Part shown: piece after piece, positions 53,702-62,478 of the stretch
Numbering within the stretch: the first letter of the stretch is position 1
Layout of the letters: the number at the start of each line of letters is the position of its first letter
From: Paenibacillus sp. FSL H8-0548
GTDB taxonomy: Bacteria > Bacillota > Bacilli > Paenibacillales > Paenibacillaceae
Assembly: GCF_038630985.1 (NCBI RefSeq)
Contig: NZ_CP152049.1
Coordinates: 872,001-936,000 of the forward strand
Reading direction: 5' to 3'
DNA length: 64,000 nt
Position numbers and translations under genes: made by a program
The notes under the pieces: generated by a model
The model's database searches: none
Told to the model about the DNA's origin: nothing
The model's input: the letters and a program-made list of their open reading frames with translations, nothing else

Positions 53702-54823
53702 ATGAAGCAGATCATAGCAGCTATAATAATTGCATTAGCGCTTATAGTTCCGAACACGGCAGATGCAGCGGCCCAGGCGAAATATGATTTCAGCTGGGGG
53801 GAGCGAGGAAGCTATTCCGGTATAGCCCTCATAAAAAACGGAGTTACATTCGTACCAATAACGCATGTAATACAATACTCGCAAATTGAGCATAGCTGGG
53901 ACTCCTCGGGTAAGAGGGCTCAATTCAATGGCTGGAAGAAATCATTCGCTGTCCGTGTAGGCAGCCTGACAGGTATGCTGGATGGGAAGGTGGTCAATCT
54001 GCAGGGTGCGCCATTCATTTTCAAAGAAGAGCTTTATTTGCCAGCCCGGTTTGTAGTACTTGCGCTGGGCGGAGGAAATGTATCGTGGGACGCTCGTACC
54101 CACACTCTAAAGGCTGACCAACTGCAAAGCTACAAGAAATATGATTTTGTCCATGAGGGACTGAAATACACTGTAGCAGGAAAAAGCGGTATTCTCTATG
54201 TGACGGACGGCAAAGGCGTTCAACGCGAGCTCGCAAATCTGGGCACTCCCATTAATGAGTTTCTCACATTCAGCGTTGAAAAAACGCCAGGTGGATTGCT
54301 GGTGCTGAGCTTACACGACAACTATGGCGAGCCTCATTTTGGCAATCAATTGTTCACCCTAGTCATAAAAGACGGTAACGTAATAAGTCAGGCAAGCGTG
54401 AAATATTGGAATCGTTTCGAAACCAATGTTACAAGGGCGGAGGGCCAGCTTCTGTTGAATGACGGTAATACGTTGAAGATTATCGAGGATGGTACTGGAA
54501 ATGTGATGGAAACCATTGATTTAGTTCAGCTCGGCGGTGAAGAGGACGATTATTTTATCGAATATTTCGATAAGGATGTATTCCTGCTGCGCGCTAACAA
54601 AAGTGGAATACTTAAGCTAATAGATAGAGCTGCGGGCACAAGCACGGTTCTTTATAAGGAATTGTTTGATGCAAAGTATCAAGAATACGCAGAGTTTAAC
54701 GATAGCCCTTATCGTGGTGATTTTCTGAAATTGATTAAGCGTGAGGGTGATATGCTGTATTTCAAAAATAATATTCCATTCGATAGAGACCAAACAACCT
54801 ACAGCTATAAAATTTCTGCTTAA
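53702..54823 (+). CDS. Secreted protein with copper-amine-oxidase-N-like (stalk) domain
   Basis: The 373-residue protein has a signal peptide (IIAAIIIALALIVPNTADA). Its N-terminal ~120 residues read FVPITHVIQY, GWKKSFAVRVGS, AKVVNLQG-like KVVNLQGAPFIFKEELYLPARFVVLALGGGNVSWDARTHTLK, the Cu_amine_oxidN1 pattern that is widespread in Paenibacillus as a wall or stalk module. The remainder (about 140-373) has repeated beta segments and could be a propeller; no function is clear. The catalytic amine oxidase domain is absent, so the domain name does not mean oxidase activity. Confidence 0.8.
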   Translation: MKQIIAAIIIALALIVPNTADAAAQAKYDFSWGERGSYSGIALIKNGVTFVPITHVIQYSQIEHSWDSSGKRAQFNGWKKSFAVRVGSLTGMLDGKVVNLQGAPFIFKEELYLPARFVVLALGGGNVSWDARTHTLKADQLQSYKKYDFVHEGLKYTVAGKSGILYVTDGKGVQRELANLGTPINEFLTFSVEKTPGGLLVLSLHDNYGEPHFGNQLFTLVIKDGNVISQASVKYWNRFETNVTRAEGQLLLNDGNTLKIIEDGTGNVMETIDLVQLGGEEDDYFIEYFDKDVFLLRANKSGILKLIDRAAGTSTVLYKELFDAKYQEYAEFNDSPYRGDFLKLIKREGDMLYFKNNIPFDRDQTTYSYKISA

Positions 54824-54932
54824 CAAAAGGCTAGATAGGCTGGGCTAAATTATATGGCTTAGTCATTTACTAGAGACGCTTCTCATATAATCTATCAGAA
54901 TGAAGGAGTTTTTCTATTCGAGGTAGAGAAGG

Positions 54933-56267
54933 GTGGCAGCGTGTATGAGACGTATGATGCAGGCGGCAATATGTGCGATGGTGGTATGGTTTGGCTTGTT
55001 TGAGCCCGGAAGCATTGCGCTTCATAAAGGCGAAGCTGTGAGGGAGCGGGAGGTCGTACAGGCAAGCGCAGGTGAGTCGGCATCTGCTATCTATGATACA
55101 AAGCCGCTTCCTATCGTGACGGCATCCTATAAATCCAATGAACCAGTGGAGGGAAAGGAACCCGCTAAACCGGCGATCCCCCCTCAGAATGATAAAGCAG
55201 CATCAGCGCCGCAGCAGACCAATCAGAAAATATTATATTTAACCTTAGATGATGGTCCAAGTGAAAATACGAAGCAGGTGCTGGATATTTTGAAGCAGGA
55301 AGGCATTTCTGCGACTTTTTTTGTATTAGGGGAGCAGGTGCTGAAGCAGCCGGAACTCGCTAAACGATTGATAGAGGAAGGACACGCAATCGGCAATCAT
55401 ACGTTTAATCATAAATATGATCGTTTATATGGGAGCTTTGCTGAATTCGCTGAGCAGGTCATGAAAACAGACCAGGCCATTTACGATACAACGGGCGTTA
55501 GAACGACGCTGTTTCGTGCCCCAGGCGGAACGTACACCAATTTTGACCAAGGCTACTTTGATGCGATGGCAGAGGCCGGCTACCTTGTGCATGATTGGAA
55601 TGTGGATAGTGGGGATTCGAAGCGGCAAGGCGTACCTGCTGCAGAGATTTTGACGACAATAAAAGGGTCAAAGCTAACCAACAATTTGAACGTGCTGCTT
55701 CATGATGGCAAAGGACATGCGGAGTCGGTTAAGGCGCTGCCCGAGATTATTAAGTATTACAAGAGCAAGGGCTATGTATTTGCACCGCTTACGGAGCAGG
55801 TAGCACCTATTCAGTTCAAGCCCGCTGAGAAGCTAAAGTGGAGCAGGAAGCAGGTGACAAAGCAGGAGAGGAAAGAGTTATATCAATTCTCAGAGAAGCT
55901 TGCTCGAACGAGCCAGCTCGCACATGCGGAGAAGAACGCGCCTAGCTTGATTTTGCACCGGGGAGAGGAAACGTTGGCGCTCAAGGCGGGAGAATACGGC
56001 TTGAAAAATGGTTCTATTGAAGCGCCGCTGCTGAAGCTGTCGGAGTGGGTTGGCGGCACCGCTGAATTTAATGCGGAGGCTGGCGTTTTAGAAGCATATT
56101 ATAATGGCAGCCAAGTGCTGTTGCTGTCAAGTGAGGCGGGGAAAACATTCGCAGAGCAGCCGGAGCTGACGGCTGTGCCGGTGCGCGAAACGCTGCAAAA
56201 GTTCGGAATCGGTATTGCAAGCTATATCTATAACGATCAGCAGCGAGAAATTTGGTTGACAGAGTAA
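54933..56267 (+). CDS. Secreted polysaccharide deacetylase with C-terminal stalk-like domain
   Basis: The 444-residue protein has an N-terminal hydrophobic helix (MMQAAICAMVVWFGLFEPG), a linker, and a NodB-type deacetylase domain (about residues 98-290): TLDDGPSENT with metal Asp, GNHTFNHKYD with His, FRAPGGTYTNF, DWNVDSGD and LLHDGKGH. The C-terminal part (about 325-444, LILHRGEETLALKAG) resembles the copper-amine-oxidase N module of the preceding gene. It should deacetylate wall peptidoglycan or another N-acetylated glycan. The GTG start follows GAGGTAGAG; ATG 54945 is an alternative. Confidence 0.9.
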   Translation: MAACMRRMMQAAICAMVVWFGLFEPGSIALHKGEAVREREVVQASAGESASAIYDTKPLPIVTASYKSNEPVEGKEPAKPAIPPQNDKAASAPQQTNQKILYLTLDDGPSENTKQVLDILKQEGISATFFVLGEQVLKQPELAKRLIEEGHAIGNHTFNHKYDRLYGSFAEFAEQVMKTDQAIYDTTGVRTTLFRAPGGTYTNFDQGYFDAMAEAGYLVHDWNVDSGDSKRQGVPAAEILTTIKGSKLTNNLNVLLHDGKGHAESVKALPEIIKYYKSKGYVFAPLTEQVAPIQFKPAEKLKWSRKQVTKQERKELYQFSEKLARTSQLAHAEKNAPSLILHRGEETLALKAGEYGLKNGSIEAPLLKLSEWVGGTAEFNAEAGVLEAYYNGSQVLLLSSEAGKTFAEQPELTAVPVRETLQKFGIGIASYIYNDQQREIWLTE

Positions 56268-56356
56268 AGCTAACTGCCTCTAGCAGGTCTAAATAGAGAG
56301 AAAGCTGGGGAAACTGAAAAATAGATAGATTTATTTTTCAGGAGGCGATTTATACG

Positions 56357-57376
56357 ATGATTTCTCCCCAATTTTCAGAGGATACCAAAGAGGAACGCTA
56401 TAGTCATTGGCCGGAAGCTCCGCAGGTGCTGCTTCATCGGCTGCTAGTGAAGGTAGAGAGTGTATTGCTAGGGAAGCAGCAGGTGATCAGAAATACGTTA
56501 ACAGCGCTGCTTGCCGGTGGTCATGTGCTGCTTGAGGATGTGCCGGGTGTTGGCAAGACGCTGCTTGCACAAGCTTTTGCAAGGGCGGTCGGCGGTGATT
56601 TCAAAAGAATTCAGTTTACCTCTGATATGCTGCCAGCCGATATTGTTGGCGGAGTCGTGCTGGATACACGTTCGAGCGAGCTTGTGTATCGGCCTGGTCC
56701 GATAATGGGCAATGTAGTGCTGGCTGACGAGATCAACCGCACCTCGCCGCGCACGCAGTCAGCGCTTCTTGAAGCGATGGAGGAAAGACGGGTCACGGTC
56801 GAGGGGAAAACGCGCAAGCTGCCCGTACCGTTCATGCTCATTGCAACACAAAATCCGCTCAGCTTTGAAGGGACGAATACGCTGCCTGAAGCGCAGCTGG
56901 ATCGGTTTATGATGCGGCTGACGATCGGTTACCCGGGATCGGCGGAAGAGAAACGAATGCTGGAGCAGTATGCCGACGGCAATCGGATCGAGCCGGATCG
57001 GCTTCGTCCGGTCATTGCAACAGAGGAATGGCTGCAAATGCAGGCAGAGGCGCGTCAGACGCATATGCATCCTGCGCTGCTTGAATATATGGTGCAGGTC
57101 GCCGATGCGACTCGCCGGGCACCTGAGGTCATGCTGGGACTAAGTCCAAGGGCACTACGGGATTGGCTGCGCGCTTCGCAGGCAAATGCCTACATGGAAG
57201 GCCGCGGCTATGCGGTTCCTGATGATTTGCTGGCGACGGCTGATGCTGTGCTGCCGCATCGATTGTCGCTTCGCTTTAATGCTGCTGCTTCAGGAGCGGA
57301 TACAGCTTCTGTTATAAAGCGGATCATTCGCGAATGCAAGCTGCCGGCTGCCGCAGGAAGCGGGAAGCGCCGATGA
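56357..57376 (+). CDS. MoxR-family AAA+ ATPase
   Basis: The 339-residue ATPase has Walker A VPGVGKTLLAQAFA, Walker B VVLADEINRTSPRTQSALLEAMEE and sensor ATQNPLSFEGTNTLPEAQLDRF, plus PFMLI. MoxR ATPases act as chaperones that assemble protein complexes, here probably with the next two genes. It overlaps the DUF58 gene by four bases. Confidence 0.93.
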   Translation: MISPQFSEDTKEERYSHWPEAPQVLLHRLLVKVESVLLGKQQVIRNTLTALLAGGHVLLEDVPGVGKTLLAQAFARAVGGDFKRIQFTSDMLPADIVGGVVLDTRSSELVYRPGPIMGNVVLADEINRTSPRTQSALLEAMEERRVTVEGKTRKLPVPFMLIATQNPLSFEGTNTLPEAQLDRFMMRLTIGYPGSAEEKRMLEQYADGNRIEPDRLRPVIATEEWLQMQAEARQTHMHPALLEYMVQVADATRRAPEVMLGLSPRALRDWLRASQANAYMEGRGYAVPDDLLATADAVLPHRLSLRFNAAASGADTASVIKRIIRECKLPAAAGSGKRR

Positions 57377-58776
57377 ATTTTTTTGGAAATGAGGAAGAAT
57401 TCAAGAATGATGCGGTACAGGAAGGAGCTGCCGAATTATTACGATTCGGGCAGGAGTCCTCGAGTGACGAATATCGTACGAGATGGCTCGCTTGGGGAGT
57501 CATTGTCGCGGGCTGGATTGGAAGCGTAGCAGCGGTAATGGTGCGGGGCGAGGCAGTAGAATGGTTTATGACTGCTGTACTCAGCATGATCATTGTGGTT
57601 AGCGGAGCAGCCCCGATTCTGGCAGCCTCAGGTATTACTGCCGTGAGGGGGCTGTCACAAGCGACAACAAGCGAAGGCGGAAAGGTTGCTATTCGGCTCA
57701 CGATCAAACGATCCTTTCTAATTCCCTTCGTATGGATTGCGATCAGCGATCAAACGACGAACATAAGCTCGGTCTCTCGTCAAGGCTTGCGTGCAAGATC
57801 AGTGCTGGTGCCTATGCTGCGCAAGGAAGCAACCTTTCACTATACGCTATACCATTTGCGCCGCGGCCATCATCCCTTCGAGCATGTATCCGTCACGCTT
57901 GGCGATTGGCTTGGCCTGACAGCTATTCAGCAGCGAATTGCTTGCAAGGCAGAGTTTGTGGTGCTGCCGGGCCTGTCTCAGGATCAGGGGTCGCTGCAAG
58001 AGGAAAAATCAAGCGAAGCGGGCTCGTTTGCCCTCTATTCCAAGATGACTAGCGAGGCTCGTGAATCTCGTGGTGAAGCAGGGCGCGCAGAAATTCGGGC
58101 CGCGGTGAGGGCTGCTGGAATAGGTCCGGAGAGCCGTCCGTACCGCGAGGGAGACTCACTGCGTCATTTGGATTGGAGAAGCGCAGCCAAGGGACGCGGT
58201 TTGCAAACGAAATTGCATTCGCTTGAACAGCCTGTTAAGACGTGCATAGCAGTCGATACGCTGGCATCTGCTTACGATCAGGATGACAGGCTCTTTGATG
58301 CTTGTGTGGGCTGGGCGGCACTGGCTGTTTCACAGGCAGCGATGCTTGGAAATGGTGTAACGCTGCTGCTTGGACAAGGGCATACGGCATTGGAATCGAC
58401 AGAGGAGGACTCACATTCTCGCTTGGCAGAAATGCTGCATGCGATGGCTCTTCTCCGGGCGGATGGCCGAGGATCGCTGGCAGGCAGCTTGGCTAAAGGG
58501 GAAAGCTCACTTGCCCGCGGCTGTACAATTCTCGTGTTTACGGCCGATTGGAGAGGCGGCCGGAGCTGGGGCGAGCTGGCAGGCTATGCTGCTGAGCAAG
58601 GCTGCAGGCTGGAGCTCTTTATCGTGACGCGCAGCACCGTGCCTACCTTCGCTATGCGCGAGCAGCAGAAGTGGCTGGAGAGCGGCGGAGTCAAAGTAAC
58701 GTGGCTGCCTGTTCCTGCAAGCATGAACATTCTTCCTTACGCAGAGGAAGGAGGAGAGTTCTATGAGCTTGCATAA
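57373..58776 (+). CDS. DUF58 domain protein
   Basis: The 467-residue protein has two membrane segments near the N-terminus (about residues 40-95) and the DUF58 motif SRPYREGDSLRHLDWRSAAKGRGLQTKLHSLEQ near residue 255, followed by a vWA-like core (CIAVDTLASAY, ILVFTADWRGG). It sits between MoxR and the transglutaminase gene, the standard order. The start is ATG 57373, overlapping the MoxR stop (ATGA); an upstream start at 57334 is less likely. Role: envelope-linked chaperone or scaffold, not shown for this species. Confidence 0.9.
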   Translation: MNFFGNEEEFKNDAVQEGAAELLRFGQESSSDEYRTRWLAWGVIVAGWIGSVAAVMVRGEAVEWFMTAVLSMIIVVSGAAPILAASGITAVRGLSQATTSEGGKVAIRLTIKRSFLIPFVWIAISDQTTNISSVSRQGLRARSVLVPMLRKEATFHYTLYHLRRGHHPFEHVSVTLGDWLGLTAIQQRIACKAEFVVLPGLSQDQGSLQEEKSSEAGSFALYSKMTSEARESRGEAGRAEIRAAVRAAGIGPESRPYREGDSLRHLDWRSAAKGRGLQTKLHSLEQPVKTCIAVDTLASAYDQDDRLFDACVGWAALAVSQAAMLGNGVTLLLGQGHTALESTEEDSHSRLAEMLHAMALLRADGRGSLAGSLAKGESSLARGCTILVFTADWRGGRSWGELAGYAAEQGCRLELFIVTRSTVPTFAMREQQKWLESGGVKVTWLPVPASMNILPYAEEGGEFYELA

Positions 58777-61567
58777 AGGCGACGTTGCTGGAAGAAATGG
58801 CAAGGGGCTGCAGGATGAGGGGCTGCTGCCGCGCGAAGCAGCGGCGGAGGAAGCATTCAGCTATCGATTAATTACAAGCCTGCTGTTATTCGGATTGCTT
58901 GCAGAATGGCTGCTTCCATGGGTGAATGCGGGCGCTTGGGCAGTGATCTACAATCCTGAGCCGCTGCTCATAGTCATTGGTTTCGTACTGCTGGCGGGGT
59001 TGTTTCGATTGCCGCTCGCTGTTACGCTTCCGATGAATATTTTATTGTGTATTTTGAGCTTGATGTGGCTCTACAAAGGGAATGATCAGGGCGGGCTGCA
59101 ATGGCTGATTGAATTTCCGACTATGCTGAAGGAGCATTTCTTGCTGCTCGTGGAAAATGGCTTATGGGCTATGTCAGGCGAGCTTCGTACGCTGCTGCTG
59201 TTTGTCGGCTGGGCGATGCTGGCTCCAGCTCTGCAGGCGCTGCTCTGGATGCGCCAGACTGCCCTAGGCATTGCAAGCTTAACGCTTGTTTATTTATTAA
59301 CGCTGCATGCGTGGCTTGGCTTCGATGTTATGGGCGGCCTAATTAGAACGGTTGCCGAGGGGCTGCTGCTCGGTGCTGTTGTAACGGTTCCGCGTGTTCA
59401 GCGGATGATAGAGACTGGAATTGGCAAGCTGAAGGGGCTGGATATGGGCTGGCTGTCGGGTTCGGCCTTCGTCATGCTGACGATTCTTGGCTGCGGGCTG
59501 CTATTTGCGAGTGGCCGCGAGGCTTCGATGCAGCCAGTGGGCTGGACAACGACCTTTAATGAACGCTTAGAGCAAGCGGTAAGCTCACTTGGCCAGCAGC
59601 AGGGCTCCATTACGGTTATGGGACAAACGAGCTTTGATCAGTTCGGGGGTGCTTTTACAGGCTACGGGTTTGATGACAGCAAGCTGGGTGCTCCTGTTCA
59701 GAAGGATAACAAAGTATTATTTACGGGTACCTCTTCTGTAAAAGCATACTGGCGAGGCGAGTCGAAGCGTTTGTATGATGGACATGGCTGGAGCGATACG
59801 GCTGGCAGCTCTGTACTTCTGCCTGTACGTGGCTCTGATGTGGCTGCTTCTGCTAAGGCAGCAACTGATGCTGGAACAGAAAAGCTAGGCCCAGTAGTTC
59901 AGCAAACTGTCGTATGGACAGACCCGGCAGCAGGGATGCCGCTTATGGCATCGGGTCTGTTCGGCCGCGTAACTGAGCTTACGGCTGCTGATCCTCGGCG
60001 CAAGCTGGAGAGTTACGTATACAACGCTGAAAATAGCTCGTTATATGCACAATCGAATAAAGCGAAGGTGGAGCGCTACACGGTAGAGAGCGTGCTTGCA
60101 GTAACGGATGCTGCGCAATTGCGTGCTTTATCAAACGGAGAGCTGGCCGATGCTGCAGATTCGGCGTCTACAGATGCTCAGACAGAAACATCGGCGGAGC
60201 TGGAGTCTTATTTGCAACTGCCATCATCGCTTCCTAGCCGAGTTGTGGCACTCGCCGCAGAGGTCGCTGGCGGCGGTGTAACGAGTCGTTATGATCAGGT
60301 GAAGGCGATCGAAGATTTTTTGAAAGAAAGCTACACCTACACATTAGATGGCAGCGCGCTTCCTCCGGAAGGCAGCGATTTTGTTGATAATTTCCTCTTC
60401 GAGCAGCGAATGGGCTATTGTGTGCATTTCTCAACGGCAATGGTCGTGCTGCTGCGCTCCCAAGGCATACCAGCCAGATGGGTCAAAGGCTTCACAACGG
60501 GAACACCGGTGGGAGAGGGCTCTTTGGGTGCTGAGGAGACTGGAAGTGGTGCTGGCGGCGCCGGTGGGGAGAGAGCTGAGAGTGCTGCGCTAAGCGATGA
60601 GAGAACCGGTAGTGATGAGCTAGTCGCTGGAGGCGCTGGTAGGGAGACGGCTAAGAGTGATGCGCTAAGCACGGGTCAGACAGATGAAGCAGCAGCTAAC
60701 AATAATCAGGTGATTTATGAGGTTAAGGGCTCAGATGCGCATGCCTGGGTTGAAGTTTATTTCCCAGGCGCAGGCTGGGTGCCCTTTGATCCTACGCCGG
60801 GCTTTGGCGGCGGCGTGAATGTAGCGGCCGCCGGTTCAGCAGGCGGCACGCTCGCTGCTCCCGCAATGGGAGCAGCACTTGCGAGCGGCGCGGGCAGCGA
60901 GCTATTTGGATTAGGAGAGGCGAGCTTAGCGCGCCTTACTGCTTGGTTTGAGGCGACAGCCGCACGAGGGGCAGATGCCCTCGCGCGCGGCGCTAAGAGC
61001 GCAGCGGCGGCATCGCCTGCCGCTGCTGTAGCTGCTGGCGCAGCCGCGCTAGCGCTCGCGGCTGCGGCCATTGCTGCGTCGCAGCACCAGCGGCTTCGCC
61101 TTTCGCTGGCGCTGCGACGCTATGGCGCGGCCTACGCCGGCATCGCGAAGCTCGCCGGCGCAGCCGCGCCCTATCCGTCACAAGAACCTGTGACGGAATC
61201 AAGAGCAGCGCAAGCGGCAAACGCGCGCTTGCGCAAGGCTCCGCGCGGCGGCGAGGGACGCCTGCGCGCCAGCTTTATCAGCGTCGCGGCTGCACATGCG
61301 CCGCTGCTGATCCGCCGGCTCGGCGGCCACGCGCAGGGGCAAACTGCGCGTGAATACGCAAGCGCCGCCGAACCGGCGCTCGCGGCGGAGCAGCAGGATG
61401 CGCTCCGCCAGCTTACGAGCTGGATCGAGGAAGCGCAGTTCGCCGCTCCAGGAGCGTGGCCCGGCGCGCCAACACCAGCTGCGCTGCGCACGGTGCTGCG
61501 CGTGCTGGACAAGCGTCCAGCTCGTAAAGTTCATGCTCCTGTCTCAGCGGTCAAATCACCTAAATAA
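58763..61567 (+). CDS. Membrane transglutaminase-like (TGc) protein with Ala-rich C-terminal region
   Basis: The 934-residue protein has about seven N-terminal membrane segments (residues 30-240), an external linker and a transglutaminase-like core: FEQRMGYCVHFSTAMVVLLRSQGIPARWV with catalytic Cys near residue 553, and SDAHAWVEVYFPGAGWVPFDPTPGF with the His and Asp. A low-complexity insert of roughly 65 residues (EGSLGAEETGSGAGGAGGER onward) splits the Cys and His parts. After about residue 690 a very GC- and Ala-rich stretch (AASPAAAVAAGAAALALAAAAI) contains another membrane segment and a basic helical tail. It is the third gene of the MoxR-DUF58-TGc operon. Activity: protein cross-linking or proteolysis, unproven. 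Confidence 0.88.
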   Translation: MSLHKGDVAGRNGKGLQDEGLLPREAAAEEAFSYRLITSLLLFGLLAEWLLPWVNAGAWAVIYNPEPLLIVIGFVLLAGLFRLPLAVTLPMNILLCILSLMWLYKGNDQGGLQWLIEFPTMLKEHFLLLVENGLWAMSGELRTLLLFVGWAMLAPALQALLWMRQTALGIASLTLVYLLTLHAWLGFDVMGGLIRTVAEGLLLGAVVTVPRVQRMIETGIGKLKGLDMGWLSGSAFVMLTILGCGLLFASGREASMQPVGWTTTFNERLEQAVSSLGQQQGSITVMGQTSFDQFGGAFTGYGFDDSKLGAPVQKDNKVLFTGTSSVKAYWRGESKRLYDGHGWSDTAGSSVLLPVRGSDVAASAKAATDAGTEKLGPVVQQTVVWTDPAAGMPLMASGLFGRVTELTAADPRRKLESYVYNAENSSLYAQSNKAKVERYTVESVLAVTDAAQLRALSNGELADAADSASTDAQTETSAELESYLQLPSSLPSRVVALAAEVAGGGVTSRYDQVKAIEDFLKESYTYTLDGSALPPEGSDFVDNFLFEQRMGYCVHFSTAMVVLLRSQGIPARWVKGFTTGTPVGEGSLGAEETGSGAGGAGGERAESAALSDERTGSDELVAGGAGRETAKSDALSTGQTDEAAANNNQVIYEVKGSDAHAWVEVYFPGAGWVPFDPTPGFGGGVNVAAAGSAGGTLAAPAMGAALASGAGSELFGLGEASLARLTAWFEATAARGADALARGAKSAAAASPAAAVAAGAAALALAAAAIAASQHQRLRLSLALRRYGAAYAGIAKLAGAAAPYPSQEPVTESRAAQAANARLRKAPRGGEGRLRASFISVAAAHAPLLIRRLGGHAQGQTAREYASAAEPALAAEQQDALRQLTSWIEEAQFAAPGAWPGAPTPAALRTVLRVLDKRPARKVHAPVSAVKSPK

Positions 61568-61629
61568 GCTAATTCGCCGCTACGTGGATCGTTATGCTGC
61601 TGATACACCGAATACCGCTTACGAGGCAG

Positions 61630-61818
61630 CTATGTTGCACATTAGCAGTAACTAGCCTCAATTCAGAGGGAAAGGTGAGCCTATCCTGCACATTTGCATT
61701 AGAATGTTGGTTTTGAAGATGCTTAGGCACTGAAACCCGCCTCTATGTTGTACCGAGTGCAGGATAGCCGCTGCAGCTAGCTCGAAATGGGCTTCTATCC
61801 TGCGCATGTACAATATAG
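61630..61818. repeat. 189-bp intergenic element, copy 1
   Basis: This copy is about 95% identical (nine substitutions, no indels) to 62016-62204. It is rich in TATCCTGCACAT, GTGCAGGATAG, TATCCTGCGCATGTACA and TTGCACATTAG, which are mutually inverted. The gap 61568-62478 has no credible gene. Confidence 0.9.
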
Positions 61819-62015
61819 AAGAGTGGCTAGAAGTACTATAGGTGTATTGTAGTATTTAATGGTGTGCTTACTGGCGTCAAAGGAGATTTTGTGCAGTGCG
61901 CAGTATGTGGCTGTTGTGCCAAAAGCTGTTTTAGCGTCGAAGTGTTTCGAGTAACCAGTTCTTGTCCTATGTGCTGAATCCGTGCCGAGAGCTTCGTTCG
62001 AGCGGTGCAATGATG

Positions 62016-62204
62016 CTATGTTGCACATTAGCACTAACTTGCCTGAATTCAGAGGGAAAAGCGAGCCTATCCTGCACATTTGCATTAGAATGCTGGTTTT
62101 GAAGGTGCTTAGGCACTGAAACCCGCCTCTATGTTGTACCGAGTGCAGGATAGCCGCTGCAACTAGCTCGAAATGGGCTTCTATCCTGCGCATGTACAAT
62201 ACAG
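62016..62204. repeat. 189-bp intergenic element, copy 2
   Basis: The same 189-bp sequence in direct orientation, offset exactly 386 bp from copy 1. Confidence 0.9.
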
Positions 62205-62420
62205 CTAAAGAGCTTAGGCTAGCGTTAAGCGCGGCTTTTTCTTCACGCCTGTGACCAGCAAAAGTAACGAGGCTCGATTAGTTGTAGGTTTTGGCTAGGC
62301 TTGATGGAGCAGAGCCGAGTTTGCCTCCTAATTCAAGCCTTCGAGGGTATTGCTCCAGCTGAATTCCCACTATTTATTTTAGAAAAAAGGCTGTTCACTG
62401 AAAGGTCATGCCGATTCGCC

Positions 62421-62450
62421 TTGACTCGTTCAAAGAGCCTTATATATAAT
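62421..62450 (+). promoter_or_regulatory. guaA promoter
   Basis: TTGACT (62421-62426) and TATAAT (62445-62450) with an 18-bp spacer, 29 bp before the start codon. No guanine-riboswitch core is seen upstream. Confidence 0.75.
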
Positions 62451-62478
62451 TACTACATAATTTGAGGGAGGCTCGGTA

